From the NCBI GenBank assembly GCA_002491065.1, contig DKVF01000055.1, forward strand, positions 1 to 10,318: a stretch of DNA of 10,318 nucleotides, written 5' to 3'. Position 1 is the first letter of the stretch; every line of letters begins with the position of its first letter. Source of the stretch: Peptococcaceae bacterium UBA7185 (lineage in GTDB: Bacteria; Bacillota; Peptococcia; Peptococcales; Peptococcaceae). The notes below the pieces were generated by a model that was not told the origin of the DNA, made no database searches, and worked only from the letters and a program-made list of their open reading frames with translations. A program made the position numbers and the translations under genes. Below, piece after piece: positions 1 to 6,176 of this stretch.

Positions 1-4
1 CTAT

Positions 5-937
5 TTATTTTTCTCCTCTCGGCGGCATGGAGCGATAATATTCTCCCGCCTCCAAAGAAACATTGCGGAATTTGGCTAGCTCACTCACTGTTACCAGCTG
101 ATATCCTTTTTCCTGCAGAGCAGGAACTAGTTCTGCCACGGCCTCCGCCGTAGGCTGATAAATATCATGCATCAACACGATATCGCCGTCTTGCACATGA
201 CTCAAAATATGTTCTACAACTTTATCTTTATCTTTCACTTTCCAATCGTAAGGGTCCACTGACCATCCGATAATAGGTTTTCCCTCCGCTTTTAAAGTTT
301 CCTGTACACTTTCATTCTTCGCGCCGTAAGGTACTCGAAACAGTGCAGGTGTATATGCATGCTGTTGCTGCAGCGCTTCATCTACGGGACGAATCTGCCC
401 AGTCATTTCCACAGCAGATAACTTGGTCAAATTCTTATGCGCCATACTATGACTGGCAATTTCATTGTGATTGGCCAGCACATTGTCAATAGCTGCCTGA
501 TGTGTAGGAACACGATTTCCCAACACAAAAAATGTCGCCCGGGCCTTATGTGCCTGCAATGTTTTTACAATATCCCACGTATATTTTGAAGGGCCATCAT
601 CAAAAGTGAGCGCAATCATGGGTTTATTGGGATCTATCCCATAAGGATTGTCATCCGCAGACTCTTCATCAGGCATCGCTTTCGCTGCCTCCTGAGGCTC
701 CTCTTTCGCTTCCTGTTTTGACTCCAAACCTGGTTCGGCAACAGATGACATAGGTACTACCGGTATTTTTTCCCCTACAGTAGCTACCTGCACACTTTTG
801 TCTGGCTGAACGGCGCCGTGTATAAACATCCCTGCCGCCAGCAGCAACACCACACCGACGCTGCACAAAGCGAACATCGCTACTCCTTTTGCCTTTTTCT
901 TTTTTGTTTCTTCCAGCCTGTTTTTTCTGCCTTCCAT
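5..937 (-). CDS. Membrane-anchored polysaccharide deacetylase (NodB/CE4 family)
   Basis: This 310-residue protein should remove N-acetyl groups from an extracellular or cell-wall glycan such as peptidoglycan. Residues 1-18 are Lys/Arg-rich and 19-41 form one hydrophobic segment, so it is probably an inside-out membrane anchor or uncleaved signal. An acidic Ala/Glu/Pro-rich linker (about 69-98) leads to the NodB domain (about 105-290). All CE4 motifs are present: TFDDGP at 111-116 (catalytic base Asp113, metal ligand Asp114), HSMAH with metal ligands His163 and His167, RVPYG at 201-205, DPYDWK at 228-233, and LMHD at 255-258 with His257. The start is supported by an AGAAGGGAG ribosome binding site at 945-953. 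The gene is divergent from the SipL-like gene, and its stop codon lies five bases from the window edge, so an operon continuing downstream cannot be excluded. Bacillus PdaA/PdaB are sporulation relatives of this fold, but the family is broad and the glycan substrate is not determined. Confidence 0.93.
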   Translation of the reverse strand: MEGRKNRLEETKKKKAKGVAMFALCSVGVVLLLAAGMFIHGAVQPDKSVQVATVGEKIPVVPMSSVAEPGLESKQEAKEEPQEAAKAMPDEESADDNPYGIDPNKPMIALTFDDGPSKYTWDIVKTLQAHKARATFFVLGNRVPTHQAAIDNVLANHNEIASHSMAHKNLTKLSAVEMTGQIRPVDEALQQQHAYTPALFRVPYGAKNESVQETLKAEGKPIIGWSVDPYDWKVKDKDKVVEHILSHVQDGDIVLMHDIYQPTAEAVAELVPALQEKGYQLVTVSELAKFRNVSLEAGEYYRSMPPRGEK

Positions 938-971
938 GTTCTGTCTCCCTTCTGCAAACTATATGAATACA

Positions 972-990
972 GATAATTTTAATGATTATC
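972..990. promoter_or_regulatory. Fur-type operator upstream of the deacetylase gene
   Basis: The 19 bases GATAATTTTAATGATTATC match the classical Fur box GATAATGATAATCATTATC at 16 of 19 positions. The outer arms GATAAT and ATTATC are perfect inverted repeats. The site overlaps the -10 element and spacer of the predicted deacetylase promoter, which is where a repressor would act. Fur binding is inferred. PerR and Zur are related regulators with similar AT-rich sites, but the GATAAT/ATTATC arms favour Fur. Confidence 0.6.
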
Positions 991-1005
991 TTAATTTTCT
1001 ATCAA
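976..1005 (-). promoter_or_regulatory. Predicted housekeeping promoter of the deacetylase gene
   Basis: On the minus strand, a -35 TTGATA (1000-1005, 5 of 6 to consensus) and a -10 TAAAAT (976-981, 5 of 6) are separated by 18 bases. This places transcription start near 969 and leaves a leader of about 30 bases containing the ribosome binding site. The spacer and -10 coincide with the Fur-like dyad at 972-990. Confidence 0.5.
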
Positions 1006-1161
1006 CTAATCCTGTGTTCCATCATACTATACCCAGCAATAAAATACTATGGAAAATTGAAAAATAATTCTGCCAATTACAGACAATAAAAGCTATTTTT
1101 CTACTCTTATTTATTTAGACGAAACAAACCGCCGAATTGTTTGCAAGATAGAAAAAAATAT

Positions 1162-1195
1162 ACACAAAAATCAACCTTCTCTCATACATTATACT
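1162..1195 (+). promoter_or_regulatory. Predicted promoter of the SipL-like gene, sporulation-sigma type
   Basis: CATACATTA at 1183-1191 fits the -10 pattern CATANNNTA of mother-cell sigma-K and also the CATACANT form typical of sigma-E. ACAC at 1162-1165, 17 bases upstream, resembles the short sigma-K -35 element. An overlapping TATACT at 1190-1195 could act as a vegetative -10, but no good TTGACA lies at the right distance. The sporulation reading is inferred from the motif together with the spore-type product. Confidence 0.45.
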
Positions 1196-1198
1196 GAT

Positions 1199-1216
1199 AA
1201 AGCGACAAATCGCTTT
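1199..1216 (+). promoter_or_regulatory. 5' leader hairpin just before the ribosome binding site
   Basis: AAAGCGA and TCGCTTT form a perfect 7-bp stem around a CAAA loop. It sits at the predicted transcript start and abuts the purine-rich ribosome binding site GGAGGGAGGAGAGG (1217-1230). Such 5' hairpins commonly protect mRNA from decay. No riboswitch family is recognised. Confidence 0.45.
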
Positions 1217-1236
1217 GGAGGGAGGAGAGGAACATC

Positions 1237-2889
1237 ATGCAACCAATTACCCAAAACAAAAAACGCATCAAGGTACAGCATATTGTTGGCAATGGCACGG
1301 CACAGGTTGATATTGTCCGCAATATCCAACTGCCTGCACGGGCGCGTAAAATTGTCGATATCCACGCCGAAATTGTAGAACTGGATTATGAAATTATTCC
1401 TAACAAGGTCATTGTCAAAGGTGCCCTGCATAAACAGATTTATTATGTAGAAGAAGGGGACTATGTCGTCAAAGAATTTACCATCATGCGTGAGGAATTT
1501 ACCGACTTTGTCCACGTAAACGGCGCACGTCCAGATATGGAGGCCATGTTGGACGGTCACATTTTATTTGTGAACACCAACCCGGCTAACGGTGAATTTC
1601 CTACGGATCTGCTCTATCAAGTAGCAGTATTATCAGTAGACGTAAAAGTGGTAGAAATGATGACTCTGGACGTTGTCACCGACTGCTACGGAGAAGGCAT
1701 CAGCGTACAGAAAGCACCTTTTTCGGTGGAATGTCTGGTAGGAGCTGCCGACAAGCAATCTACGATTTCTGTAGAGCATGTGTTATGCAAACCGGCACGT
1801 AAAATCTATGATATGGACGCTGTCTGCCGAGACTTAGACTATGAAGTGCTGCCTGGGCGTGTGATTGTACGGGGTACATTGCACAAGCAAATCTACTATG
1901 TAGACGCCTGCGATGATACAGTGCAGGCACAATGCTATGACAATGAATTTTCTGTGGTATTAGATGTACCAGGTGCCAAACCGGACATGGAGGTATATAC
2001 CAAATGCCGCATGGAATTCTGTGAAGCGAAACTAATGGGGCCGCAGCCATGCAACATGGTAAAAGCTAACGTCATTTTGCAGGTATTTGTAAAAGTGACG
2101 GAATTGACCAAGATGAATATCGTCACCAACGTGGAAGGCGCTTTGGTAGATCGGTGCCGCATCCGCGTGGAGGATATTATCGGCCGCAATTGTCATCAGG
2201 AAAATGTAAACCAGACCATTGATGTAAACGCACCGTTGGATGTCGAAAATATGTTGGTGAAAAACACCAAAAATATGACCGCCTGCGTGCGCAATGTAAG
2301 TTACGAAAAGGTTTGCAACAAAGTCATCATCAAAGGAAGTATCCACGTCCAGGTTTATTATGTGGCGTGCAACTGTGAGCAGGAATTGCGGGAAACCAGC
2401 GCCGACATTCCTTTCACCACAGTGGTCAACTTTGACTGTATCAATGAAGACACCATGATTCGCTGTCGGGAACGGGTGGAATACACCGATGCAAAAATTG
2501 AAGGCGCACCTTGCGAAACCTCAAAAATTCGCGCCGTAGCCATTTTGGAAATTTGTGTTTGCGCATTCCAGACAAAAGATTTTATGGTGGTAACCAATGT
2601 CTGCACCAACGGTACCTGCAACACCGCGCCGCAGATGCCGCAACCCAAGCCCCAGCCTAAACCAACACCCAAACCAGAACCGGAAAAAGAGGAAGAAGTT
2701 TGTCCCAAGGGTGGCTACACGTATGAAGTAAAAGCAGGCGATACCCTAGCAAAAATTGCTGCCGCTTTCCAAAACAAAGTCCCCGGAATTACCTGGCAGC
2801 AGATTGCCCGTTTCAACAATTTATACGCACCATACACATTAAACATCGGGCAAATTCTGCGTATCCCCTGCGTGGCAGGCAAAGGCTGA
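1237..2889 (+). CDS. SipL-like protein: three SPOCS (DUF3794) repeats plus LysM domain
   Basis: This 550-residue protein has no signal peptide or membrane segment, so it is probably cytoplasmic, in the mother cell if sporulation-specific. It holds three SPOCS/DUF3794 repeats (about 10-150, 160-300 and 308-457). Equivalent blocks recur at 57-71, 208-222 and 362-376, each reading roughly (K/R)VI(V/I)(K/R)G followed by HxQ(I/V)YYV; the period is 151-154 residues. A Pro/Lys/Glu linker (about 465-488) precedes a LysM domain at about 493-545, with the typical GDTLAKIA and LNIGQILRIP segments. This is the architecture and approximate size of C. difficile SipL, whose LysM domain binds the coat ATPase SpoIVA. 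SafA and SpoVID share parts of the design but differ in order. All 24 cysteines lie after residue 149. The start is fixed by a very strong ribosome binding site at 1217-1230. The spore-coat role is inferred from family architecture, and a non-sporulation SPOCS/LysM protein remains possible. Confidence 0.85.
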   Translation: MQPITQNKKRIKVQHIVGNGTAQVDIVRNIQLPARARKIVDIHAEIVELDYEIIPNKVIVKGALHKQIYYVEEGDYVVKEFTIMREEFTDFVHVNGARPDMEAMLDGHILFVNTNPANGEFPTDLLYQVAVLSVDVKVVEMMTLDVVTDCYGEGISVQKAPFSVECLVGAADKQSTISVEHVLCKPARKIYDMDAVCRDLDYEVLPGRVIVRGTLHKQIYYVDACDDTVQAQCYDNEFSVVLDVPGAKPDMEVYTKCRMEFCEAKLMGPQPCNMVKANVILQVFVKVTELTKMNIVTNVEGALVDRCRIRVEDIIGRNCHQENVNQTIDVNAPLDVENMLVKNTKNMTACVRNVSYEKVCNKVIIKGSIHVQVYYVACNCEQELRETSADIPFTTVVNFDCINEDTMIRCRERVEYTDAKIEGAPCETSKIRAVAILEICVCAFQTKDFMVVTNVCTNGTCNTAPQMPQPKPQPKPTPKPEPEKEEEVCPKGGYTYEVKAGDTLAKIAAAFQNKVPGITWQQIARFNNLYAPYTLNIGQILRIPCVAGKG

Positions 2890-2900
2890 ATCTAGCGCAT

Positions 2901-2924
2901 AAAAAAGGCTGTTTTAAACAGCCT
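2901..2924 (-). terminator. Intrinsic terminator of the LysR-type gene
   Basis: AGGCTGTTT (2906-2914) and AAACAGCCT (2916-2924) are perfect inverted repeats. Read on the minus strand, the hairpin is followed by a run of six T (2906-2901). The plus strand has no T tract after it, so it should serve the leftward LysR transcript, which ends 54 bases upstream. Confidence 0.75.
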
Positions 2925-2930
2925 GAACCC

Positions 2931-2966
2931 ATGGGCAGTTGCCATTTTGGCGACCGCCCGTTTTTA
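2931..2966 (+). terminator. Intrinsic terminator of the SipL-like gene
   Basis: GGGC (2933-2936) pairs with GCCC (2956-2959). After one A-C mismatch, GTTGCC pairs with GGCGAC (one G-U pair) around an ATTTT loop. The stem is followed by GTTTTTATT on the plus strand. It lies about 45 bases after the stop codon. Confidence 0.75.
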
Positions 2967-2977
2967 TTATCACCCAA

Positions 2978-3892
2978 TCACATATTATCAAAATAGTCCA
3001 GTAAGAACTGTACAAAAATTTTTTCTATCTCTGTCAGCCGATGATTATTTTTTAGTAAATATCCATAGGCCAGCGTAACTGGTTCATCCAAAGGGATATA
3101 ACTGTGTTTCTTTTTATTAAAATGCATCCTGAATTCTTCTATGCTGTATGAGCCAATCATATCATGTTTATTGATCATTTCCAATTGGGCTGTCATGGAA
3201 TCAATCATAAATTCTATTTTAACCGGAAGGCGGTCAATTATCCGTCCATAGTTGTAGGCTACCACCGGATACCCATAGTCTTTATTGCAATGATATTGGT
3301 CACCTATAGCATCTATTATCTTTCTTTTTCCACACATATACAGCTCACTGATATAACAGGATACAAATTGCAAGTTTTCTTTATTTAAATATTGCGCTAA
3401 ATCCTTCATCATCAAATCCACGTTTAGCAAATTTACAATTACAAGATCAAAATTATCATTGCCACTCTGCAACTGCTGAAATATTTTATCGTGGCTCATC
3501 GAAATTACCTGAAGCTTAATTTTGGGATACGCTTCTCCAAATTTCATCATCAAACTTCCCAAAAAAGTATCGCTGAACCGCGGTGTGACCGCTAAGGAAA
3601 TTTTTCCCTCCACACGTTCTGGATCAGGTATCATATTTATTTCATTGCAAACCGCTTTTATTTTTTCATAGTCGTCTAACATCTCTTGAAAGTACCCCAG
3701 CAATTTTTCACCGGTTTCACTTAATTCTGTGCCTTTCGTAGAACGTTGTATCAGAATCACACCCAGCTCCTGCTCCAACATTTTAATGGCCTTACTTGCA
3801 CCTTGTGGTGAAATATTATATTTCTCGGCGCTTTTATGTATCGAATTCATTTCTACCGCATCTAACAAATATTGAATCTGTAATAAATTCAT
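2978..3892 (-). CDS. LysR-type transcriptional regulator
   Basis: This is a 304-residue LysR-family DNA-binding regulator. Residues 1-60 carry the winged helix-turn-helix (helices about 17-36; SAEKYNISPQGASKAIKMLE region), and a linker helix follows at about 60-85. From about 96 (KISLAVTPRF) the periplasmic-binding-protein-like effector domain runs almost to the end. I chose ATG 3890-3892 because AGGAGG at 3899-3904 sits six bases upstream and MNLLQIQYLL is the usual LysR beginning. The reading frame extends to ATG 3938-3940, but those 16 residues would be atypical. The gene follows the phosphohydrolase and permease on the same strand, beyond a terminator and with its own predicted promoter. 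It is a candidate regulator of them. At about 35% GC in sampled stretches it is clearly more AT-rich than its neighbours (45-55%). The effector is unknown. Confidence 0.9.
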   Translation of the reverse strand: MNLLQIQYLLDAVEMNSIHKSAEKYNISPQGASKAIKMLEQELGVILIQRSTKGTELSETGEKLLGYFQEMLDDYEKIKAVCNEINMIPDPERVEGKISLAVTPRFSDTFLGSLMMKFGEAYPKIKLQVISMSHDKIFQQLQSGNDNFDLVIVNLLNVDLMMKDLAQYLNKENLQFVSCYISELYMCGKRKIIDAIGDQYHCNKDYGYPVVAYNYGRIIDRLPVKIEFMIDSMTAQLEMINKHDMIGSYSIEEFRMHFNKKKHSYIPLDEPVTLAYGYLLKNNHRLTEIEKIFVQFLLDYFDNM

Positions 3893-3966
3893 CGCAAGCC
3901 TCCTGCCGTCAGCCATCACATGCATTATTTTCGGGTACAATTTTCTTGTCTTACTGTTTAAACATG

Positions 3967-4017
3967 AAAAAAGGAGTATTTCTATTATAACACAATTTAT
4001 AAAAATACTCCTTTTTT
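3967..4017. terminator. Bidirectional-looking terminator after the phosphohydrolase gene
   Basis: AAAAAAGGAGTATTT (3967-3981) and AAATACTCCTTTTTT (4003-4017) form a perfect 15-bp stem with a 21-base loop, 21 bases past the phosphohydrolase stop. Read leftward, the stem ends in a U run, so it should end the permease-hydrolase transcript. The symmetry would also work rightward. The stem is AT-rich with only a short GGAG/CTCC core, so termination may be partial. Its loop contains the -10 element predicted for the LysR gene. Confidence 0.7.
3984..3992 (-). promoter_or_regulatory. Extended -10 promoter of the LysR-type gene
   Basis: On the minus strand the sequence reads TGTTATAAT: a perfect TATAAT (3984-3989) with the TG of an extended -10 element. 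No convincing -35 is present, which extended -10 promoters tolerate. Transcription would start near 3977 and give a leader of about 85 bases before ATG 3892. Confidence 0.55.
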
Positions 4018-4038
4018 AAAAACATATTTAGTCAATGA

Positions 4039-6123
4039 TTAGATTTTATAGGTGCCTTCTTTCAGGATCTGGTAAACCGGTGCACCTTCACATTGTGCAG
4101 GAATCGGAATATTCAGCAGAGCTGAAACAGTTGGCGCCACATCCACTTCACGAATCACACGGTCTGTTTCACAGCCTTCTTTGATGCCAGGACCAGCTGC
4201 AAAGAAGATTGGAGATACAGTAGTACCAAAATATCCATCTGTCGTGGATAATGCATCACCATGCAAGCGGTTGAATCCTTCCTCCAGGAAGTAAATAATA
4301 TCGCCGCACCGATCTCCGCTCAAACCTAACAGCGCCGCATCTTTATTCCGCAGGGCAATATTTACAATACGTTTCCCATTCATCCGATAACTATACAAGT
4401 CATCGATAATTTTTCTTTCCAGTTCATATTTATCAGCAGGGTCTACAATCCCATGAGGATTCCGACCTTTCAAATTGATATAAATGTGATTTCCGCGGGG
4501 AGCAACAGCAGTCGTTTTTTCCCAGTCAATTTCACGAAGTACTTTGCCGTTTTCATCTTTTTTCAGCACGGTATATCCCAAATCACGCATTACACCAACA
4601 TTCATAACAAAGCCTTCACCCAAATATGGCAAATCGTCTTCTTCACTGCACAGCAACCCGTGGTCGCTAGTCACAATGATATTCCAGCCTTTATCTATTA
4701 ATGGCAGGAACTGTCCTACGTAGTCATCAGTCTGTTCAAAGATTTCTTCGAGGAAGCCCTGATATACCTTTTCATCATTGTTGCCATATTTTTCTCTGGT
4801 CTTTGCCCATCTCCAGCATGGATGTCCAATATGGTCGTGATTATGGATATGGGTAAATACTGCATCATACTGATTTTCCTCAATCAATCCCAACAGCGCT
4901 TTTGCCTGCCATTTTTCGAAGCAGTTCCAGCTTGGCAGTGAACGTCTGCTGATCATTTCAGGATAACCACCGCCCACGCCGATTGCATAAGGAACGTAGC
5001 CTGCAATATCTACAGTCTGCTGATACAGCGATTGCGGCAGCCAGTTGGATTCTTTTCGCTCTGTTTCAATATCCAGCGCATTCCCGATAGAAATGGTCAC
5101 ATATTCTCCTTTGGGATCCAGTTTAATAATTGTAAAGTGTCTTGTTGTCTTCACCTTTTTATCGCCAACCAGCACTTCTGTTTCTACCAACGGATGATAC
5201 TCTCCGTCATGAATGGTTACCAATGGCTCTGCTGCTCTCTTATTCTGATAAATCTCTACGCGGTCATACTCGCCATTCTCATTTTGCAGCATCAACCCCG
5301 GATACTGTACTGTGCCATGTGCCACAATCGCATGGAATTCTCTTGCACCGGCAGGAACTTCATGGGCCCAATTTTTGGGCTCAACAATTGGGGAATTGTA
5401 TGTTTGCAGACATTTGTCGCTTTCATTCATTTCTTCCCCTTCTTCATGCTCAAACAGCAGCCATGTTTTTGGCGCTATGGATGTCTGAACGCCTTTTCTT
5501 TCTTTATCTGCTCCAGCATTACCTGCACCCATCTCATTAAAGCTTTCCACATACCCGGCATTTGACGTTGTCTCTTTCATGTCATCTGTTAAAATGCAGC
5601 CTGCACCGCCTTTTGCTTCTAAATGTTCTCTGGGTGCAATTGTTTTATACTCTGTCGATGCGTAGGTCAGATAATCATCATCCACAACTGCGGAGGTATG
5701 ATTTGGGCCCAGAGGTGCCAAACCACCTACAATATGCAGATTTGGGCTATCAATTCTTGCTGGCCAGCAGCATGGCCACGTCCATACCAAAGCTTTCTTA
5801 CCTGCTTTTACTGCTGTTTCCCAAACCTGTTCTGCTGTGATTTTCGACGTATCAAAGGTATATACCAATCTGTCTAATTCTGTTGGATGAGAATTCCAAT
5901 AACAGGTTACGCCATGGGTATTAGGATACGCCCCTGTCGCTAACGTAGTCCACATCGGTGGTGTGATGGTTGGTACACCGCCCAACATCACCAAATCTTT
6001 GCGCGCTGCGCCCATCTTTAACATTTTTTCAATGTTAGGAAGTCTCCCTTCATCTACTAACCGTCTGCATAATTTGGGATCCATCCCGTCAATTCCTAAT
6101 ACAAGTACCTTTTGATCTGCCAT
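4039..6123 (-). CDS. Alkaline-phosphatase-superfamily phosphohydrolase (type I phosphodiesterase/nucleotide pyrophosphatase-like)
   Basis: This 694-residue enzyme should hydrolyse a phosphoester or related bond with two metal ions. Visible core motifs are GIDGMD (metal ligand Asp12), TITPPMWTTLATG, with Thr54 aligning to the nucleophile of nucleotide pyrophosphatases, and YPNTHG at 67-71. Further on are HNHDHIGH (Asp430, His434), TSDHG (Asp487, His488), and His621 in the C-terminal part as the probable last ligand. A large segment at about 145-380 separates the nucleophile region from the second metal-binding half and probably shapes substrate choice. There is no signal peptide, so it acts in the cytoplasm, unlike classical alkaline phosphatases. 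AAGGAGG at 6132-6138 supports the start. It lies 53 bases after the permease gene, probably in the same operon, so its substrate may enter through that permease. The superfamily also contains phosphomutases, phosphonoacetate hydrolases and sulfatases. The sulfatase Cys/Ser-x-Pro-x-Arg signature is not seen. Confidence 0.88.
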   Translation of the reverse strand: MADQKVLVLGIDGMDPKLCRRLVDEGRLPNIEKMLKMGAARKDLVMLGGVPTITPPMWTTLATGAYPNTHGVTCYWNSHPTELDRLVYTFDTSKITAEQVWETAVKAGKKALVWTWPCCWPARIDSPNLHIVGGLAPLGPNHTSAVVDDDYLTYASTEYKTIAPREHLEAKGGAGCILTDDMKETTSNAGYVESFNEMGAGNAGADKERKGVQTSIAPKTWLLFEHEEGEEMNESDKCLQTYNSPIVEPKNWAHEVPAGAREFHAIVAHGTVQYPGLMLQNENGEYDRVEIYQNKRAAEPLVTIHDGEYHPLVETEVLVGDKKVKTTRHFTIIKLDPKGEYVTISIGNALDIETERKESNWLPQSLYQQTVDIAGYVPYAIGVGGGYPEMISRRSLPSWNCFEKWQAKALLGLIEENQYDAVFTHIHNHDHIGHPCWRWAKTREKYGNNDEKVYQGFLEEIFEQTDDYVGQFLPLIDKGWNIIVTSDHGLLCSEEDDLPYLGEGFVMNVGVMRDLGYTVLKKDENGKVLREIDWEKTTAVAPRGNHIYINLKGRNPHGIVDPADKYELERKIIDDLYSYRMNGKRIVNIALRNKDAALLGLSGDRCGDIIYFLEEGFNRLHGDALSTTDGYFGTTVSPIFFAAGPGIKEGCETDRVIREVDVAPTVSALLNIPIPAQCEGAPVYQILKEGTYKI

Positions 6124-6151
6124 TTGTACGGCCTCCTTAATTTTCTATTTT

Positions 6152-6169
6152 TAATATAATTTTATATTA
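6152..6169. repeat. AT-only dyad between permease and phosphohydrolase genes
   Basis: TAATATAA and TTATATTA form a perfect 8-bp inverted repeat around two bases, in the 53-base gap between the two genes. It could form only a weak hairpin in the mRNA. A role in setting relative expression is possible but unsupported. Confidence 0.3.
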
Positions 6170-6176
6170 AACAAGT

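Noticed and set aside
1189..1560. 123-codon minus-strand frame opposite the start of the SipL-like gene, and similar frames at 1760-2708
   Set aside because: They lie antisense to a protein with clear repeats and a LysM domain and have no family features of their own.
1237..2889. The repeated segments of the SipL-like gene as a DNA repeat or mobile element
   Set aside because: The similarity is at protein level with a period of 151-154 residues and reflects tandem SPOCS domains, not nucleotide-level duplication.
3893..3940. N-terminal extension of the LysR-type gene from ATG 3938-3940
   Set aside because: ATG 3890-3892 has a perfect AGGAGG six bases upstream and gives the normal LysR N-terminus; the extension is not LysR-like.
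5032..5565. 177-codon plus-strand frame opposite the phosphohydrolase gene
   Set aside because: Low-complexity Cys/Phe/Ile-rich translation antisense to a well-supported enzyme; a shadow of the real gene.
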